Assembly: GCF_010731815.2 (NCBI RefSeq)
Contig: NZ_AP022593.1
Coordinates: 4,154,001 to 4,218,000, forward strand
Direction of reading: 5' to 3'
DNA length: 64,000 bases
Source: Mycolicibacterium arabiense
Lineage (GTDB): Bacteria > Actinomycetota > Actinomycetes > Mycobacteriales > Mycobacteriaceae
In this document: piece after piece, positions 29,607 to 37,817 of the stretch
How the letters are laid out: every line of letters begins with the position of its first letter
Numbering within the stretch: position 1 is the first letter of the stretch
The notes under the pieces: model-generated
Database searches by the model: none
What the model was told of the DNA's origin: nothing
Seen by the model: only the letters and a program-made list of their open reading frames with translations
Program-made: the position numbers and the translations under genes

Positions 29607-30771
29607 GGTTCTCGATCGCGACGCCGAACCTCTCGCGGAACGGGCGGAACTCCTCGTGCAGTGCCGCGAGATCCTCCCCGATGTCGGTGAGCAGCGAGGT
29701 GGAGTAGCGGAACTTGCCGTGCCGGTCGCCGCGATTGTTGGCGAGGTAGTGGCGCATGGCCGCCTCCCCGTCGGAGGTGAGCGTCCGGTCACTGAAGGCG
29801 TAGAACCGCTCGACGGTGCCGACCGGATCGGCGATGAAGTCGGTGTAGCGCACGTGCAAGATCCGCGGATCGTCGACCAGGGGATTGGTCATCGTGTTGG
29901 TGACGCCCGCCCTGGTCATCTCGAGGTGCTTTCGGGTCTCCACGTGCAGGTCGATCGGTCCGACGATGCCGTCGAGGATGTCGGCCATCATCATGGTCCG
30001 GGATGCGGCGACCTGCACCGGATCGCGGTGCAGCCACATCAGGGTGGCGTCGGGGTAGGCCTCGAAGAACTCGGCGAGGCGAAAACCGTGAAAGCCCTTG
30101 CACACCCACCGCTTGGGCGCCCTGCCGAACTGGAACTGCTGCAGCATCGCGCGATGGATCCGGTACTGCGCCGCGGCGTCGGTGGGCAGACCGCCGACGA
30201 CGGTCGGCATCGGTACCCGCCACCATGCGGTCGGCGTCATGACCCTGAAGTCGAACGCCCACGTCCGTTCGTCCTCGGGCAGTCCGTCGCCGAGCATGTC
30301 GTTGTAGGGGTGGCTGTGCAACCACTTCGGCATCTTCGCGTTGATCTCGCGCCAGTCGTCGTCGGCCCGCGTTCGGCGGTCGTCGGCGGCGCCGTCGGTA
30401 GTGCCCGGTGGCGGCGACGGGTACATCACCTCCCAGAACCGCAAGGCACGGGACTCCGGGTCGGCGGCCATCAGCGCGTGGGCGAGCGTCGTGCCCGACC
30501 GCGGCTCGCCGGTGGCGAACATCGGCCGGTCGATCACCTCGTCGGAGATCGGCAGTCGACTGCGATCGCCGAAGAATCGAAGGCGCGACGTCAGCAGCCA
30601 GTGGCACGTCTCGGCCGCCCGGCGCCTGCCGTCGTCGTCCATCGGGATGGCGTCGAGAAGCTCGACGGCCAGCGAGAAGCGCTGCGGGAGAGTCGGATCA
30701 CCGAAGTCGGCGAGACCCGTGGCGGCCTGGGCGGCGGTCAGCAGCTCCGCGGCGTCGAGTGCGGTGCTCAT
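29599..30771 (-). CDS. PAPS-dependent sulfotransferase family protein
   Basis: Sulfotransferase-fold protein of 390 aa. The PAPS 5'-phosphate loop is GEPRSGTTLAHAL (PRSGTT at 90-95). The 3'-phosphate region is plausible in WLHRDPVQVAASRTMM, which carries the expected Arg and Ser. Mycobacteria use such enzymes to sulfate lipids and glycolipids. The ATG at 30771 overlaps the LLM gene stop (ATGA). It has no TM, so sulfation is cytosolic. The substrate is unknown; a hydroxylated lipid or polyketide is an inference from the neighbours. Confidence 0.87.
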   Translation of the reverse strand: MSTALDAAELLTAAQAATGLADFGDPTLPQRFSLAVELLDAIPMDDDGRRRAAETCHWLLTSRLRFFGDRSRLPISDEVIDRPMFATGEPRSGTTLAHALMAADPESRALRFWEVMYPSPPPGTTDGAADDRRTRADDDWREINAKMPKWLHSHPYNDMLGDGLPEDERTWAFDFRVMTPTAWWRVPMPTVVGGLPTDAAAQYRIHRAMLQQFQFGRAPKRWVCKGFHGFRLAEFFEAYPDATLMWLHRDPVQVAASRTMMMADILDGIVGPIDLHVETRKHLEMTRAGVTNTMTNPLVDDPRILHVRYTDFIADPVGTVERFYAFSDRTLTSDGEAAMRHYLANNRGDRHGKFRYSTSLLTDIGEDLAALHEEFRPFRERFGVAIENRG

Positions 30772-31889
30772 GACTGCCCGCACAGTTCGAGCAGGGCGTC
30801 CTCGGTGGCGCGGACGCGTTCGGCCGACGCCGCGGCGTGGCGGCGTCCGGCCATGGCACCGTAGTCGAGGATCTTCGGTACGCGCAGTCCGGCGTCGACG
30901 AACTCCTTGATCCGAGTGGCGACCTGACGCGGCGAGCCGTGCGGCACGACGGCGAGGATGGCGGCGGGGTCGACCCGGTCGAGGAAGTCGACGATGCGCT
31001 CGCGGGGCATGGTGGCGGGGTCGATGTCCTGGAATCCTCGCCACTGGTCGCCGCAGGGGTGCTCGAAACCGAAGTCCGCCAACGTCTTCGCCGACACCTG
31101 CAGCAGGAAGGCCCGAACCAGCGGCGCCGCGACGATCTCGGCGAGTTCGTCGTCGTCGCCGATCAGACAAACCTGGATGAAGCACGGCGTGATCGCCATA
31201 GGGTCGCGGCCCGCGCGTTCGGCCGACGTGCGCACCGCCCCGAGCATCTCGGCGTAGTGGTCGGGCGTCCAGGCGCCCGCCGGCCACCACCCGTCGGCGT
31301 AGCGGCCGGTGATCTCGAGCATCCGCGGCCCGCTCGCCCCGATCCAGATCTCGGGGAAGTGCCCGTCGTACGGTTCGGTGTCGAGGCGGGCGTGTCGGAG
31401 TTGGTAGAACCGGCCGGAGAAGTCGACCGGCCCGTGGCTCTCCCAGAGCAGGCGGATCACCTGCAGCGCCTCCTCGAAACGACTGACGGGCGCGGCGAAG
31501 TCGAAACCGTACGGCACGACGTTCTCGGTCTCGCCACTGCCGAGGCCCAGGATGAACCGGCCCTTGGCGAGGTGGTCGATCGTCAGCGCGGACTGCGCCA
31601 GCATCACGGGGTGGCGCCGGACGGTGTCGACGACGCTGGTGGCGAGCGGGACCCGCTGGGTCAGGACGGCGGCCGCGGCCGCGACGGCCATGCCGTCGAG
31701 GTGGCGATGCGGGGACGGCGACGCCTCGGCGAGGTCGGTGAACTCAGGCGTCCAGATCGAGTCGGGCCAGAAGCTGACCATGTGGTCGGGCAGCCAGACC
31801 GAGTGGTACCTGCCGTCGTCGACCCGCGCGAGAGCTTCGAGGTCGATGGGCAGCGTGGTTCGAAAGAACGCAGCGGGCTGTACCTGCAC
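30768..31889 (-). CDS. LLM-class F420-dependent oxidoreductase
   Basis: Luciferase-like TIM-barrel protein of 373 aa. HLAKGRFILGLGSGETENVVPYGFDF and ASGPRMLEITGRYADGWWPAG are typical of F420-using actinobacterial members. Reactions include hydride transfer to ketones or alcohols; a distant resemblance to phthiodiolone ketoreductase is possible. GTG start at 31889, 44 bp after echA21. It is the first gene of the tight four-gene operon. F420 versus FMN use cannot be proven from sequence. Confidence 0.88.
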   Translation of the reverse strand: MQVQPAAFFRTTLPIDLEALARVDDGRYHSVWLPDHMVSFWPDSIWTPEFTDLAEASPSPHRHLDGMAVAAAAAVLTQRVPLATSVVDTVRRHPVMLAQSALTIDHLAKGRFILGLGSGETENVVPYGFDFAAPVSRFEEALQVIRLLWESHGPVDFSGRFYQLRHARLDTEPYDGHFPEIWIGASGPRMLEITGRYADGWWPAGAWTPDHYAEMLGAVRTSAERAGRDPMAITPCFIQVCLIGDDDELAEIVAAPLVRAFLLQVSAKTLADFGFEHPCGDQWRGFQDIDPATMPRERIVDFLDRVDPAAILAVVPHGSPRQVATRIKEFVDAGLRVPKILDYGAMAGRRHAAASAERVRATEDALLELCGQS

Positions 31890-31933
31890 CCAGCGATGCT
31901 AAGCGAGCGCACAGCACGCTACGTGCGTTTCGG

Positions 31934-32758
31934 CTACTCGCCGGTGAACTCGGGTGGGCGCTTGGCGAACATCGCCGTGATGCCCTCGGTGAGGTCCTTG
32001 CTGGGGAGGAAGGCCGAGTTCCACGCTGCGACGTAGCGCAGGCTGGCGGCGACCTGCGCCGTGCGCTGCTCGTCGAGGACGTCCTTGACGCCCTGGACCA
32101 CCAGTGGTGGGTTGGCCGCAATCTCGCGAGCCGTCTGGTGCGCGGCGGCCAGCGACGCCTCGGCATCACCGAAGACGTCGTTGACCAGACCGATCTTCTC
32201 CGCCCTGGCCGCGTCGATGTCCTTGCCCGTCAGCGCCAACTCGCGCAGGTGCCCGTCGTTGAGGATCAGCGGCAGGCGTGCGAGCGAGCCGACGTCGGCG
32301 ACCATGGCCAGCTTGATCTCGCGCACCGAGAACTTGGCATCGGCGCTGGCGTAGCGGATGTCGACCGCCGAGATGAGGTCGACACCACCGCCGATGCACC
32401 ACCCGTGCACCGAGGCGATGACCGGCGTGCGACAGTCCGCGACCGCGGTGATCGCGCCCTGCATCTTCTTCAGGTCCCGGTGGAACTCGGCGCGGGGCCG
32501 CGCCAACGCGCCCTCGGCGAGAACCGGCGCGAGCGTGCCGCCCATCGACGTCAGGTCCAGGCCGTAGCTGAAGTTGCGGCCCGACCCGGTCAGCACGATC
32601 GCGCGCACGTCCGGGTCGGCGTCCAGCGCCGCGAACGCCGTTGGCAGTTCGGCCCAGAACTCCGGGCCCATCGCGTTGCCCTTGCCGGGGCCGGTCAGGG
32701 TGACCCGGGCGACGTGCTCGTCGACGTCGACGGTCAGGGATTCGTAGGTGTCGGCCAT
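31934..32758 (-). CDS. echA21: Enoyl-CoA hydratase/isomerase EchA21
   Basis: Crotonase-fold protein of 274 aa. The oxyanion-hole region is CIGGGVDLISAVD. The segment FSVREIKLAMVADVGSLARLP followed by LRELALTG closely resembles delta3,5-delta2,4-dienoyl-CoA isomerases (ADVG..RLP), so isomerisation of dienoyl-CoA in beta-oxidation is as likely as hydration. Length and neighbours match Rv3774. It sits between the accessory block and the hisC2 group on the same strand. Cytosolic. Confidence 0.92.
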   Translation of the reverse strand: MADTYESLTVDVDEHVARVTLTGPGKGNAMGPEFWAELPTAFAALDADPDVRAIVLTGSGRNFSYGLDLTSMGGTLAPVLAEGALARPRAEFHRDLKKMQGAITAVADCRTPVIASVHGWCIGGGVDLISAVDIRYASADAKFSVREIKLAMVADVGSLARLPLILNDGHLRELALTGKDIDAARAEKIGLVNDVFGDAEASLAAAHQTAREIAANPPLVVQGVKDVLDEQRTAQVAASLRYVAAWNSAFLPSKDLTEGITAMFAKRPPEFTGE

Positions 32759-32776
32759 GGCTGGGAGGCTAACCCG

Positions 32777-33178
32777 TTACGGAGGCGAGCCGCCCAGCAG
32801 GATGTCGTTGAGCGCGATGTCCTTCGGCAGGAACTGGCACATCGCATCGGCGGCCATCCGCATGGTGTCCATCTCTTCGGTGCCGACCATGTCGCCGTAG
32901 TTTCCGAAGATCTCGCCGATGACGGCGGCCTGTTCCTCGGCCGACAGGTCCATGAACTCGCCGCACGTGATGGTCTGAGCCACACCCGGTGCGCCCGGCG
33001 TACCTGGCGTGCGGGGCGTCGTGGTGCGCGGTGACGTCGAAGGCGACGATTCGCGGGTGCTGGTGCTGGCCCCGGGTTCGGTCGTCATCGCGACGGTGCC
33101 CGGCACGGTCTGGCTACAGCCGCCGACCACGCCGGCGACGAGCACTGCCGCCGCCGCAACCTGAACTCGGGTCCTCAT
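32777..33178 (-). CDS. Putative lipoprotein
   Basis: Small exported protein of 133 aa. The signal peptide MRTRVQVAAAAVLVAGVVGGC ends in a lipobox VGGC, followed by a Thr/Ser/Pro-rich linker (residues ~30-68) and a compact C-terminal domain with two cysteines (ITCGEFM and AMCQFLP) that could form a disulfide. ATG 33178. No family was recognised. It lies 18 bp upstream of echA21 and 17 bp after the DUF4334 gene. Confidence 0.8.
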   Translation of the reverse strand: MRTRVQVAAAAVLVAGVVGGCSQTVPGTVAMTTEPGASTSTRESSPSTSPRTTTPRTPGTPGAPGVAQTITCGEFMDLSAEEQAAVIGEIFGNYGDMVGTEEMDTMRMAADAMCQFLPKDIALNDILLGGSPP

Positions 33179-33195
33179 CTGGACCACGATAGGCG

Positions 33196-33669
33196 CTAGA
33201 CGCGACGCAGGTAGAAGTACAGGTGGCGAGGGGCGCCCGACGACGTGTCGATGGCTCCCTTGCCGTTCATGATGCCCAGCACGGTGTCGTCGTCGACCTT
33301 CTTGAAGTGGTCGTGAACGGGCTTGCCGTCGTAGACCATCGACGCCGTCACCTCGCCGCGGAACTCCTCGAGCCAGAGGCTCGCCTCGCCGTTCATCGCC
33401 TCGGTGTTGGAGAACTTGTTGCCGTCGGCGTCGAGGCACACCAGCGGCTTGGCCTCGGCCGCCGAGACGAACGTCTTGCCGAACCAGTTGAGCCGCTTCA
33501 TGAAGCCGTTGGCGCGGTGTCCCGTCTGGAACTCGCCGCCCTGCCACTCGCCGATCATGAAGTCGATGGTGGTCGGTTCCAGGGTGTCCCAGAAGGCGTC
33601 GAGGTCGGTGTCGTCGATCTCGTCGGTACGTCCGACGAAGTCGGCGAAGGTCTTCTGCGCGGGGCTCAT
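33196..33669 (-). CDS. GXWXG/DUF4334 domain protein (Rv3773c-like)
   Basis: Protein of 157 aa with an N-terminal GXWXG domain (FMIGEWQGGEFQTGH, residues ~37-51) and a C-terminal DUF4334 domain (VYDGKPVHDHFKKVDDDTVLGIMNGKG). Members bind small hydrophobic molecules or lipids in some reports, but the function is not established. The ATG at 33669 overlaps the hisC2 stop (ATGA), so it is coupled to HisC2. No export signal. Confidence 0.85.
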   Translation of the reverse strand: MSPAQKTFADFVGRTDEIDDTDLDAFWDTLEPTTIDFMIGEWQGGEFQTGHRANGFMKRLNWFGKTFVSAAEAKPLVCLDADGNKFSNTEAMNGEASLWLEEFRGEVTASMVYDGKPVHDHFKKVDDDTVLGIMNGKGAIDTSSGAPRHLYFYLRRV

Positions 33670-34730
33670 TCTCGTCCTATCCAGTGGGTGGCGAACTCCA
33701 GGAACGCGTCGTTCTCGTGCTTCGCGGCGACCGTCACCCGCACGCCGTCCTGGCCGTACGGCCGGACCAGCAGACGGTTGTCGGCGGCGCTGTTGACGAA
33801 GTCGTCGGTCCGCTCGGCCAGTGGCAACCAGACGAAGTTGGCCTGCGACGGCGGCACCTCGAAACCGGCCTCGCGCAGCGTCGCCGTCACGCGGCTCCGT
33901 TCGGCCACCACGACGTCGGTGCGGGCCAGTAGCTCGTCGGCCGCCTCCAGCGAGGCGATGGCCGCGGCCTGGGACACGCTGGTCGCCGTGAACGGCACGT
34001 AGACCTTGCCGAGCGCGGTGATGACGTCCGGATCGCCGACGGCGTAGCCGACGCGGAGGCCTGCCAGGCCGTAGGCCTTCGAGAAGGTGCGGAGCACGAC
34101 GACGTTCGAGTGCTCGCGGGCCAGGCCGAAGCTGTCGGGCAGCATGTCGTCGCGGATGTACTCGACGTAGGCCTCGTCGATCGCGATCAGGATGTCGCTG
34201 GGTACCGCGGCGACGAACCGGGCCAGGGCCGCGGGGTCGACGACCGTGCTGGTGGGGTTGTTCGGGTTGCAGACGAAGATGAGCCGGGTGCGGTCGGTGA
34301 CCGCGGCGAGCATGGCGTCGAGGTCGAAGGTGTGGTCGCGCAGCGGCACCTGCACCGGGGTCGCACCCGCGGTCCGCACCTGCAGGGGATAGATCTCGAA
34401 GCTGCGCCAGCCGAACAGCACCTCGTCGCCCACCGAGGACGTGATCTGGATGAGCTGCTGGCACAGGCTGACCGATCCGCAGCCGACCGCGATGTGCTCC
34501 GGGGCGAACGATCCGCCGTCGAGCGTCTTGGCGAGGACGTCGCGTAGTTCGAGGTAGCCGTTGTCCGGATAGCGGTTGATGGTGTCCATCGCGGCGGCGA
34601 CGGCAGCCCGCACGCTGGGCAGCGGACCGTCGGTGGTCTCGTTGCTCGCGATCTTGATGGCACCCGGCACCGTTCGGCCCGGCGTGTAGGCGGGCAGATC
34701 GGCCAGCAAGGGGCGCAGGCGGGCGGTCAC
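33666..34730 (-). CDS. hisC2: Histidinol-phosphate/aromatic aminotransferase HisC2
   Basis: Fold type I PLP enzyme of 354 aa, matching the length of Rv3772 (HisC2/Pat). The PLP lysine is in RTFSKAYGLAGLRVGY, with NPNNPT and the IDEAYVEY aspartate region upstream. In mycobacteria this paralogue acts mainly on aromatic amino acids, while the his operon has its own HisC. GTG start at 34730. It is the first gene of a long co-directional run that continues into the accessory block. Confidence 0.93.
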   Translation of the reverse strand: MTARLRPLLADLPAYTPGRTVPGAIKIASNETTDGPLPSVRAAVAAAMDTINRYPDNGYLELRDVLAKTLDGGSFAPEHIAVGCGSVSLCQQLIQITSSVGDEVLFGWRSFEIYPLQVRTAGATPVQVPLRDHTFDLDAMLAAVTDRTRLIFVCNPNNPTSTVVDPAALARFVAAVPSDILIAIDEAYVEYIRDDMLPDSFGLAREHSNVVVLRTFSKAYGLAGLRVGYAVGDPDVITALGKVYVPFTATSVSQAAAIASLEAADELLARTDVVVAERSRVTATLREAGFEVPPSQANFVWLPLAERTDDFVNSAADNRLLVRPYGQDGVRVTVAAKHENDAFLEFATHWIGRE

Positions 34731-34823
34731 CCGGTCAGTCTAGGGAACGCCGATATCGGCTTCGCTCTACCGGCTTTGCCTTCGTCTGGCTGGCCTGTGT
34801 ACGCTTGCCCCTCGGATCGTTCG

Positions 34824-34915
34824 GGAGGCGTGCCAGAGCGGCCGAATGGGACTCACTGCTAATGAGTTGTCCGCCTTAAAGCGGACCGGAGGTTCAAATC
34901 CTCTCGCCTCCGCCA
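34824..34915 (+). tRNA. tRNA-Ser (anticodon GCU)
   Basis: 92-nt type II tRNA. Acceptor GGAGGCG pairs with CGCCTCC, discriminator G, CCA encoded. Anticodon stem ACTCA/TGAGT with loop CTGCTAA gives GCU. The long variable arm pairs GTCCGC with GCGGAC. A tRNA-Arg lies 36 bp downstream. Confidence 0.97.
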
Positions 34916-34951
34916 CACTGGCCCGCGCCAGCGTGACAACTGAATATGCAA

Positions 34952-35024
34952 GCGCCCGTAGCTCAACGGATAGAGCATCTGACTACGGATCAGAAGGTTA
35001 GGGGTTCGAATCCCTTCGGGCGCA
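34952..35024 (+). tRNA. tRNA-Arg (anticodon ACG)
   Basis: 73-nt tRNA. Acceptor GCGCCCG pairs with CGGGCGC, discriminator A. CCA is not encoded (CTC follows), unlike the serine tRNAs in this window. The anticodon loop CTACGGA gives ACG, expected to be edited to ICG by the TadA encoded at 56281-56733. Confidence 0.97.
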
Positions 35025-35039
35025 CTCACGAGCTGGCGG

Positions 35040-35357
35040 TCAGCTCTCGATGGTTTTCACGAACTGCTCGACCTCGCCGAACGCCGGGGCGTCGACGGCC
35101 GGATCCTCCCAGAGCGATACGACGTGGCTGGCCGCTCCTCGCAGCAGGCGCAGGTATTCCGCCGTGTCCTTGGCGTTCGAGTTCTTCAAACGGTCGCCGA
35201 TTGCCGGCACGATCGGCTCCAGCGCCACTGCGACGCTCAGCCCGCTGCCCTCACTCGGGCCCGCGCCTGCCAGCGTGACGATCTTGTCGAAGTCGTCCCG
35301 GCTCATGCGTGGGTACGCCTCGGACAGATCGGCCAGTACGTCATCAACAGTGCTCAA
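35040..35357 (-). CDS. Small conserved hypothetical protein
   Basis: 105 aa, no TM and no known domain; mostly helical, acidic (VDDVLADLSEAYPRMSRDDFDKIVTLAG). A TTG start at 35357 with GGGAAGG upstream is the best choice because no ATG or GTG starts the conserved-looking part; ATG 35306 would remove 17 residues. Its place next to hisC2 and the tRNA-Ser/tRNA-Arg pair suggests it corresponds to the short Rv3771c-type protein, by position only. Divergent from the metalloprotease gene. Confidence 0.6.
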   Translation of the reverse strand: MSTVDDVLADLSEAYPRMSRDDFDKIVTLAGAGPSEGSGLSVAVALEPIVPAIGDRLKNSNAKDTAEYLRLLRGAASHVVSLWEDPAVDAPAFGEVEQFVKTIES

Positions 35358-35538
35358 CGGTCTACGACCTTCCCAGTCGAATGCGGGTCGATCGACCCGA
35401 CCCGTGCTTGCCCAGCCCGGTCGATCGCCAAACGGAACCCGGCGGGCGCACGTCGCCGCAGACTCGCCGGCCGCAAACCGCTGCGTCGCGCCGGACCGCC
35501 GGATACCGTCACCGTCAGATATTGACGAAGGAGACAAA

Positions 35539-37431
35539 ATGGCAGCGCATCGTTCGAACGTACGGACGAATGGTCGTCGGGCAGACGGTTTCGCCGTGGT
35601 GCGTTGGCTCAAGGTCGGCGCGGCGTCGGCCGGTGTCAGCGCGGCGTTGCTCGGCTGGTCGGCGGTGGGCCCGGCGGTCGGCATTGCGGGCGCCGACGAC
35701 TCGAGCCAGTCGTCGTCGGCCTCGTCGGATTCCACGGCGTCGAAGGACGACAAGCCGTCGTCCAAGGATGAGAAGCCGGCATCGAGCGATAGCGCGACCG
35801 CCTCGAACGACGACGAAGACGACACCGCTTCCGTCGCCGACCGCGAGCCCGCCAAGGACGACGACGAGGTCTCGGAGGTAGACGACGAAGAAACCGAGCC
35901 CACCAAAGAGTCGAAGCCCACCGCCGACCCAGAGCTGGCCAAGGTCTCGAAGCCCGCTAACGATGCACCACCCGTAGCGCCCGAGCCTCAGCCCGCGCCC
36001 GCGCGCGCGGCAGCGGCTGCGCCCGTCAACATCCCCGTCGAGTCAACCGTCACCACCGCCGCGGCACCAGAGACCGCCCAGGCCGCCGCGGCGCCAGCGC
36101 CCACACCGCCGTGGGCACTGCAGGCGGTCAGCTCGCACGACGCGCGGCAGCAGGCCATCACTGCTCAGCTCAACGCATTCACGTCCTCGGTCCGGTCCCT
36201 GATCGACGCGCTACCGCTGCATCCCGTCTTCAAGGTGCACCTGGAAGGCGCGCTGTGGACGGCGCGGCGCACGTTCCTCAACCAGGCGCCGACGGTGGCG
36301 CCGATCGTTGTGAATTCGTCGAGTGGGCCCATCGCGGGCCGCGTCGACGCGGTGGACCCTGAAGGAGACAGGCTGGTCTATCGCCTCTCCAAGGCGCCGA
36401 GCCGGGGCACTGTGCTCCTCAACCCCGACGGTTTCTACACCTACACGCCAGGCGCCGGTTTCAACGGCGTCGATACCTTCGTGATCACGGCGGACGACAT
36501 GGGGACGGACCTCAACCTGATCAACCCCTTCCGGGGCGTGGGCACCTCGGCGGGCGTGCTGCTGAACCAGGGTGCCATCACGTTCTCGTTCAACTACACG
36601 ACCGGCGCGCAGTACTGGTCCGCCGAGGCCCGTGACGCCCTGCGCAAGGCCGCCGACGGGATGGCAACCCAATTCCTGGTCACCGCACCGGTCGTCATCA
36701 CTTACGACGTCACCGCGGAGAACTCGGCGGCGTCGAACAAGCTCGCCGCAGCGGGTAGCAACCTCGTCAGCGAAACGGCGGGCTTCCTCCGGACCGTCGT
36801 GCAGAACAAGCTCATCAGCGGCGTCGACGCCAACGGATCCGCCGCCGACGGGGAGATCGAGTGGAACTTCGGGCACGCGTGGGGGCTTGGTGACTCCGTC
36901 GGCCCGGACGAGTACGACTTCGCGTCCACGGCGATGCACGAGCTGCTGCACTCGTTCGGCTTCCTGTCCTACATCGACGCGCGGGGCAAGAACACCGGGC
37001 GGTCGTGGACGTCCATGGACCGCTTCATCGTCACGTCGACGGGCGCGAAGCCGATCGGGTCTGGATACCGGTGGAACACGGCCTACGACGGCAACCTGAC
37101 CGGTGCCAAGGGTGGACTGTTCTTCGGGGGCGCCCATGCCGTCGCCGCCTATGGCGGGCTGGTGCCGCTGTTCACTCCGAATCCGTGGGAGAGCGGCAGT
37201 TCGGTTTCGCACCTGGACGACGCCACGTTCACCGATGCGAATCAGATGATGATGAACGCCAAGACCGACACTGGTCTCGGCATCAGGGTCTTCAGCCCGG
37301 TGGAGGTGGGCATCCTCAGAGATCTCGGATTCACCGTCGTTCCGCAGACGTCGACCGTCGCGATGGCCGCCATGCTGCTCGTGGTGGTTCGGCGATCGCG
37401 GAAGGCGCCGCTTGCGAAGATGGAGGCATGA
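35539..37431 (+). CDS. Secreted HExxH metalloprotease with cadherin-like domain
   Basis: Exported protein of 630 aa. The signal-like segment is WLKVGAASAGVSAALLGW (23-40) and may be a twin-Arg-free long mycobacterial signal. It is followed by an acidic Ser/Asp/Lys-rich stretch (~52-140), an Ala/Pro linker, a cadherin/VCBS-like module (~272-318, VDPEGDRLVYRLSK to GVDTFVITADD) and a protease domain with H467-E468-x-x-H471-x-x-G474 (MHELLHSFGF). The C terminus has a short hydrophobic stretch (607-617) and a basic RRSRK tail. ATG 35539 has GAAGGAGA upstream. The fold is metzincin-like; the substrate is unknown. Confidence 0.8.
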   Translation: MAAHRSNVRTNGRRADGFAVVRWLKVGAASAGVSAALLGWSAVGPAVGIAGADDSSQSSSASSDSTASKDDKPSSKDEKPASSDSATASNDDEDDTASVADREPAKDDDEVSEVDDEETEPTKESKPTADPELAKVSKPANDAPPVAPEPQPAPARAAAAAPVNIPVESTVTTAAAPETAQAAAAPAPTPPWALQAVSSHDARQQAITAQLNAFTSSVRSLIDALPLHPVFKVHLEGALWTARRTFLNQAPTVAPIVVNSSSGPIAGRVDAVDPEGDRLVYRLSKAPSRGTVLLNPDGFYTYTPGAGFNGVDTFVITADDMGTDLNLINPFRGVGTSAGVLLNQGAITFSFNYTTGAQYWSAEARDALRKAADGMATQFLVTAPVVITYDVTAENSAASNKLAAAGSNLVSETAGFLRTVVQNKLISGVDANGSAADGEIEWNFGHAWGLGDSVGPDEYDFASTAMHELLHSFGFLSYIDARGKNTGRSWTSMDRFIVTSTGAKPIGSGYRWNTAYDGNLTGAKGGLFFGGAHAVAAYGGLVPLFTPNPWESGSSVSHLDDATFTDANQMMMNAKTDTGLGIRVFSPVEVGILRDLGFTVVPQTSTVAMAAMLLVVVRRSRKAPLAKMEA

Positions 37432-37817
37432 CACCTCCCGCAATCGAACGCTGGCACGACTTCATCTCTGGCGGGCACGATCCAGCCGTGCTCGACGCCC
37501 TGCTCGCCGACGAGGTCGTGTTCCACTCGCCGGCGCTGTTCTCGCCGCAGGAGGGACGGGAGAAGACGGCGATGTATCTGACCGCGGCCGCGAAGGTATT
37601 CGGCGGCACGGACTTTCGTTACGAGGGCCAGTGGTTCGCGGAAGAGTCGGCGGTCCTCGAGTTCGCCGCGACGATCGATGGCAAGTACGTCAACGGCATC
37701 GACATGATCGCGTGGAACGGCGACGGACTGATCACGTCGTTCAAGGTGATGATCCGGCCGTTCTCGGCCCTTCAGTTGGTGATGGGGAAGATGGCGGAGT
37801 TGCTGCAGCCGAGCTGA
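37428..37817 (+). CDS. NTF2/SnoaL-like protein
   Basis: 129 aa, alpha+beta cone fold of the NTF2/SnoaL group ([33 protein letters not shown] at the start, then a beta-sheet ending [12 protein letters not shown]). Such proteins bind or isomerise small hydrophobic molecules. The ATG at 37428 overlaps the protease stop (ATGA), so translation is coupled. The last 46 bp overlap the 3' end of the opposite-strand GGDEF-EAL gene. Confidence 0.85.
   Translation: MTPPAIERWHDFISGGHDPAVLDALLADEVVFHSPALFSPQEGREKTAMYLTAAAKVFGGTDFRYEGQWFAEESAVLEFAATIDGKYVNGIDMIAWNGDGLITSFKVMIRPFSALQLVMGKMAELLQPS

Noticed and set aside
37311..37431. LPXTG sortase signal at the protease C terminus
   Set aside because: VPQTS is followed by only about 11 hydrophobic residues and differs from LPXTG at two positions; kept only as a remark.
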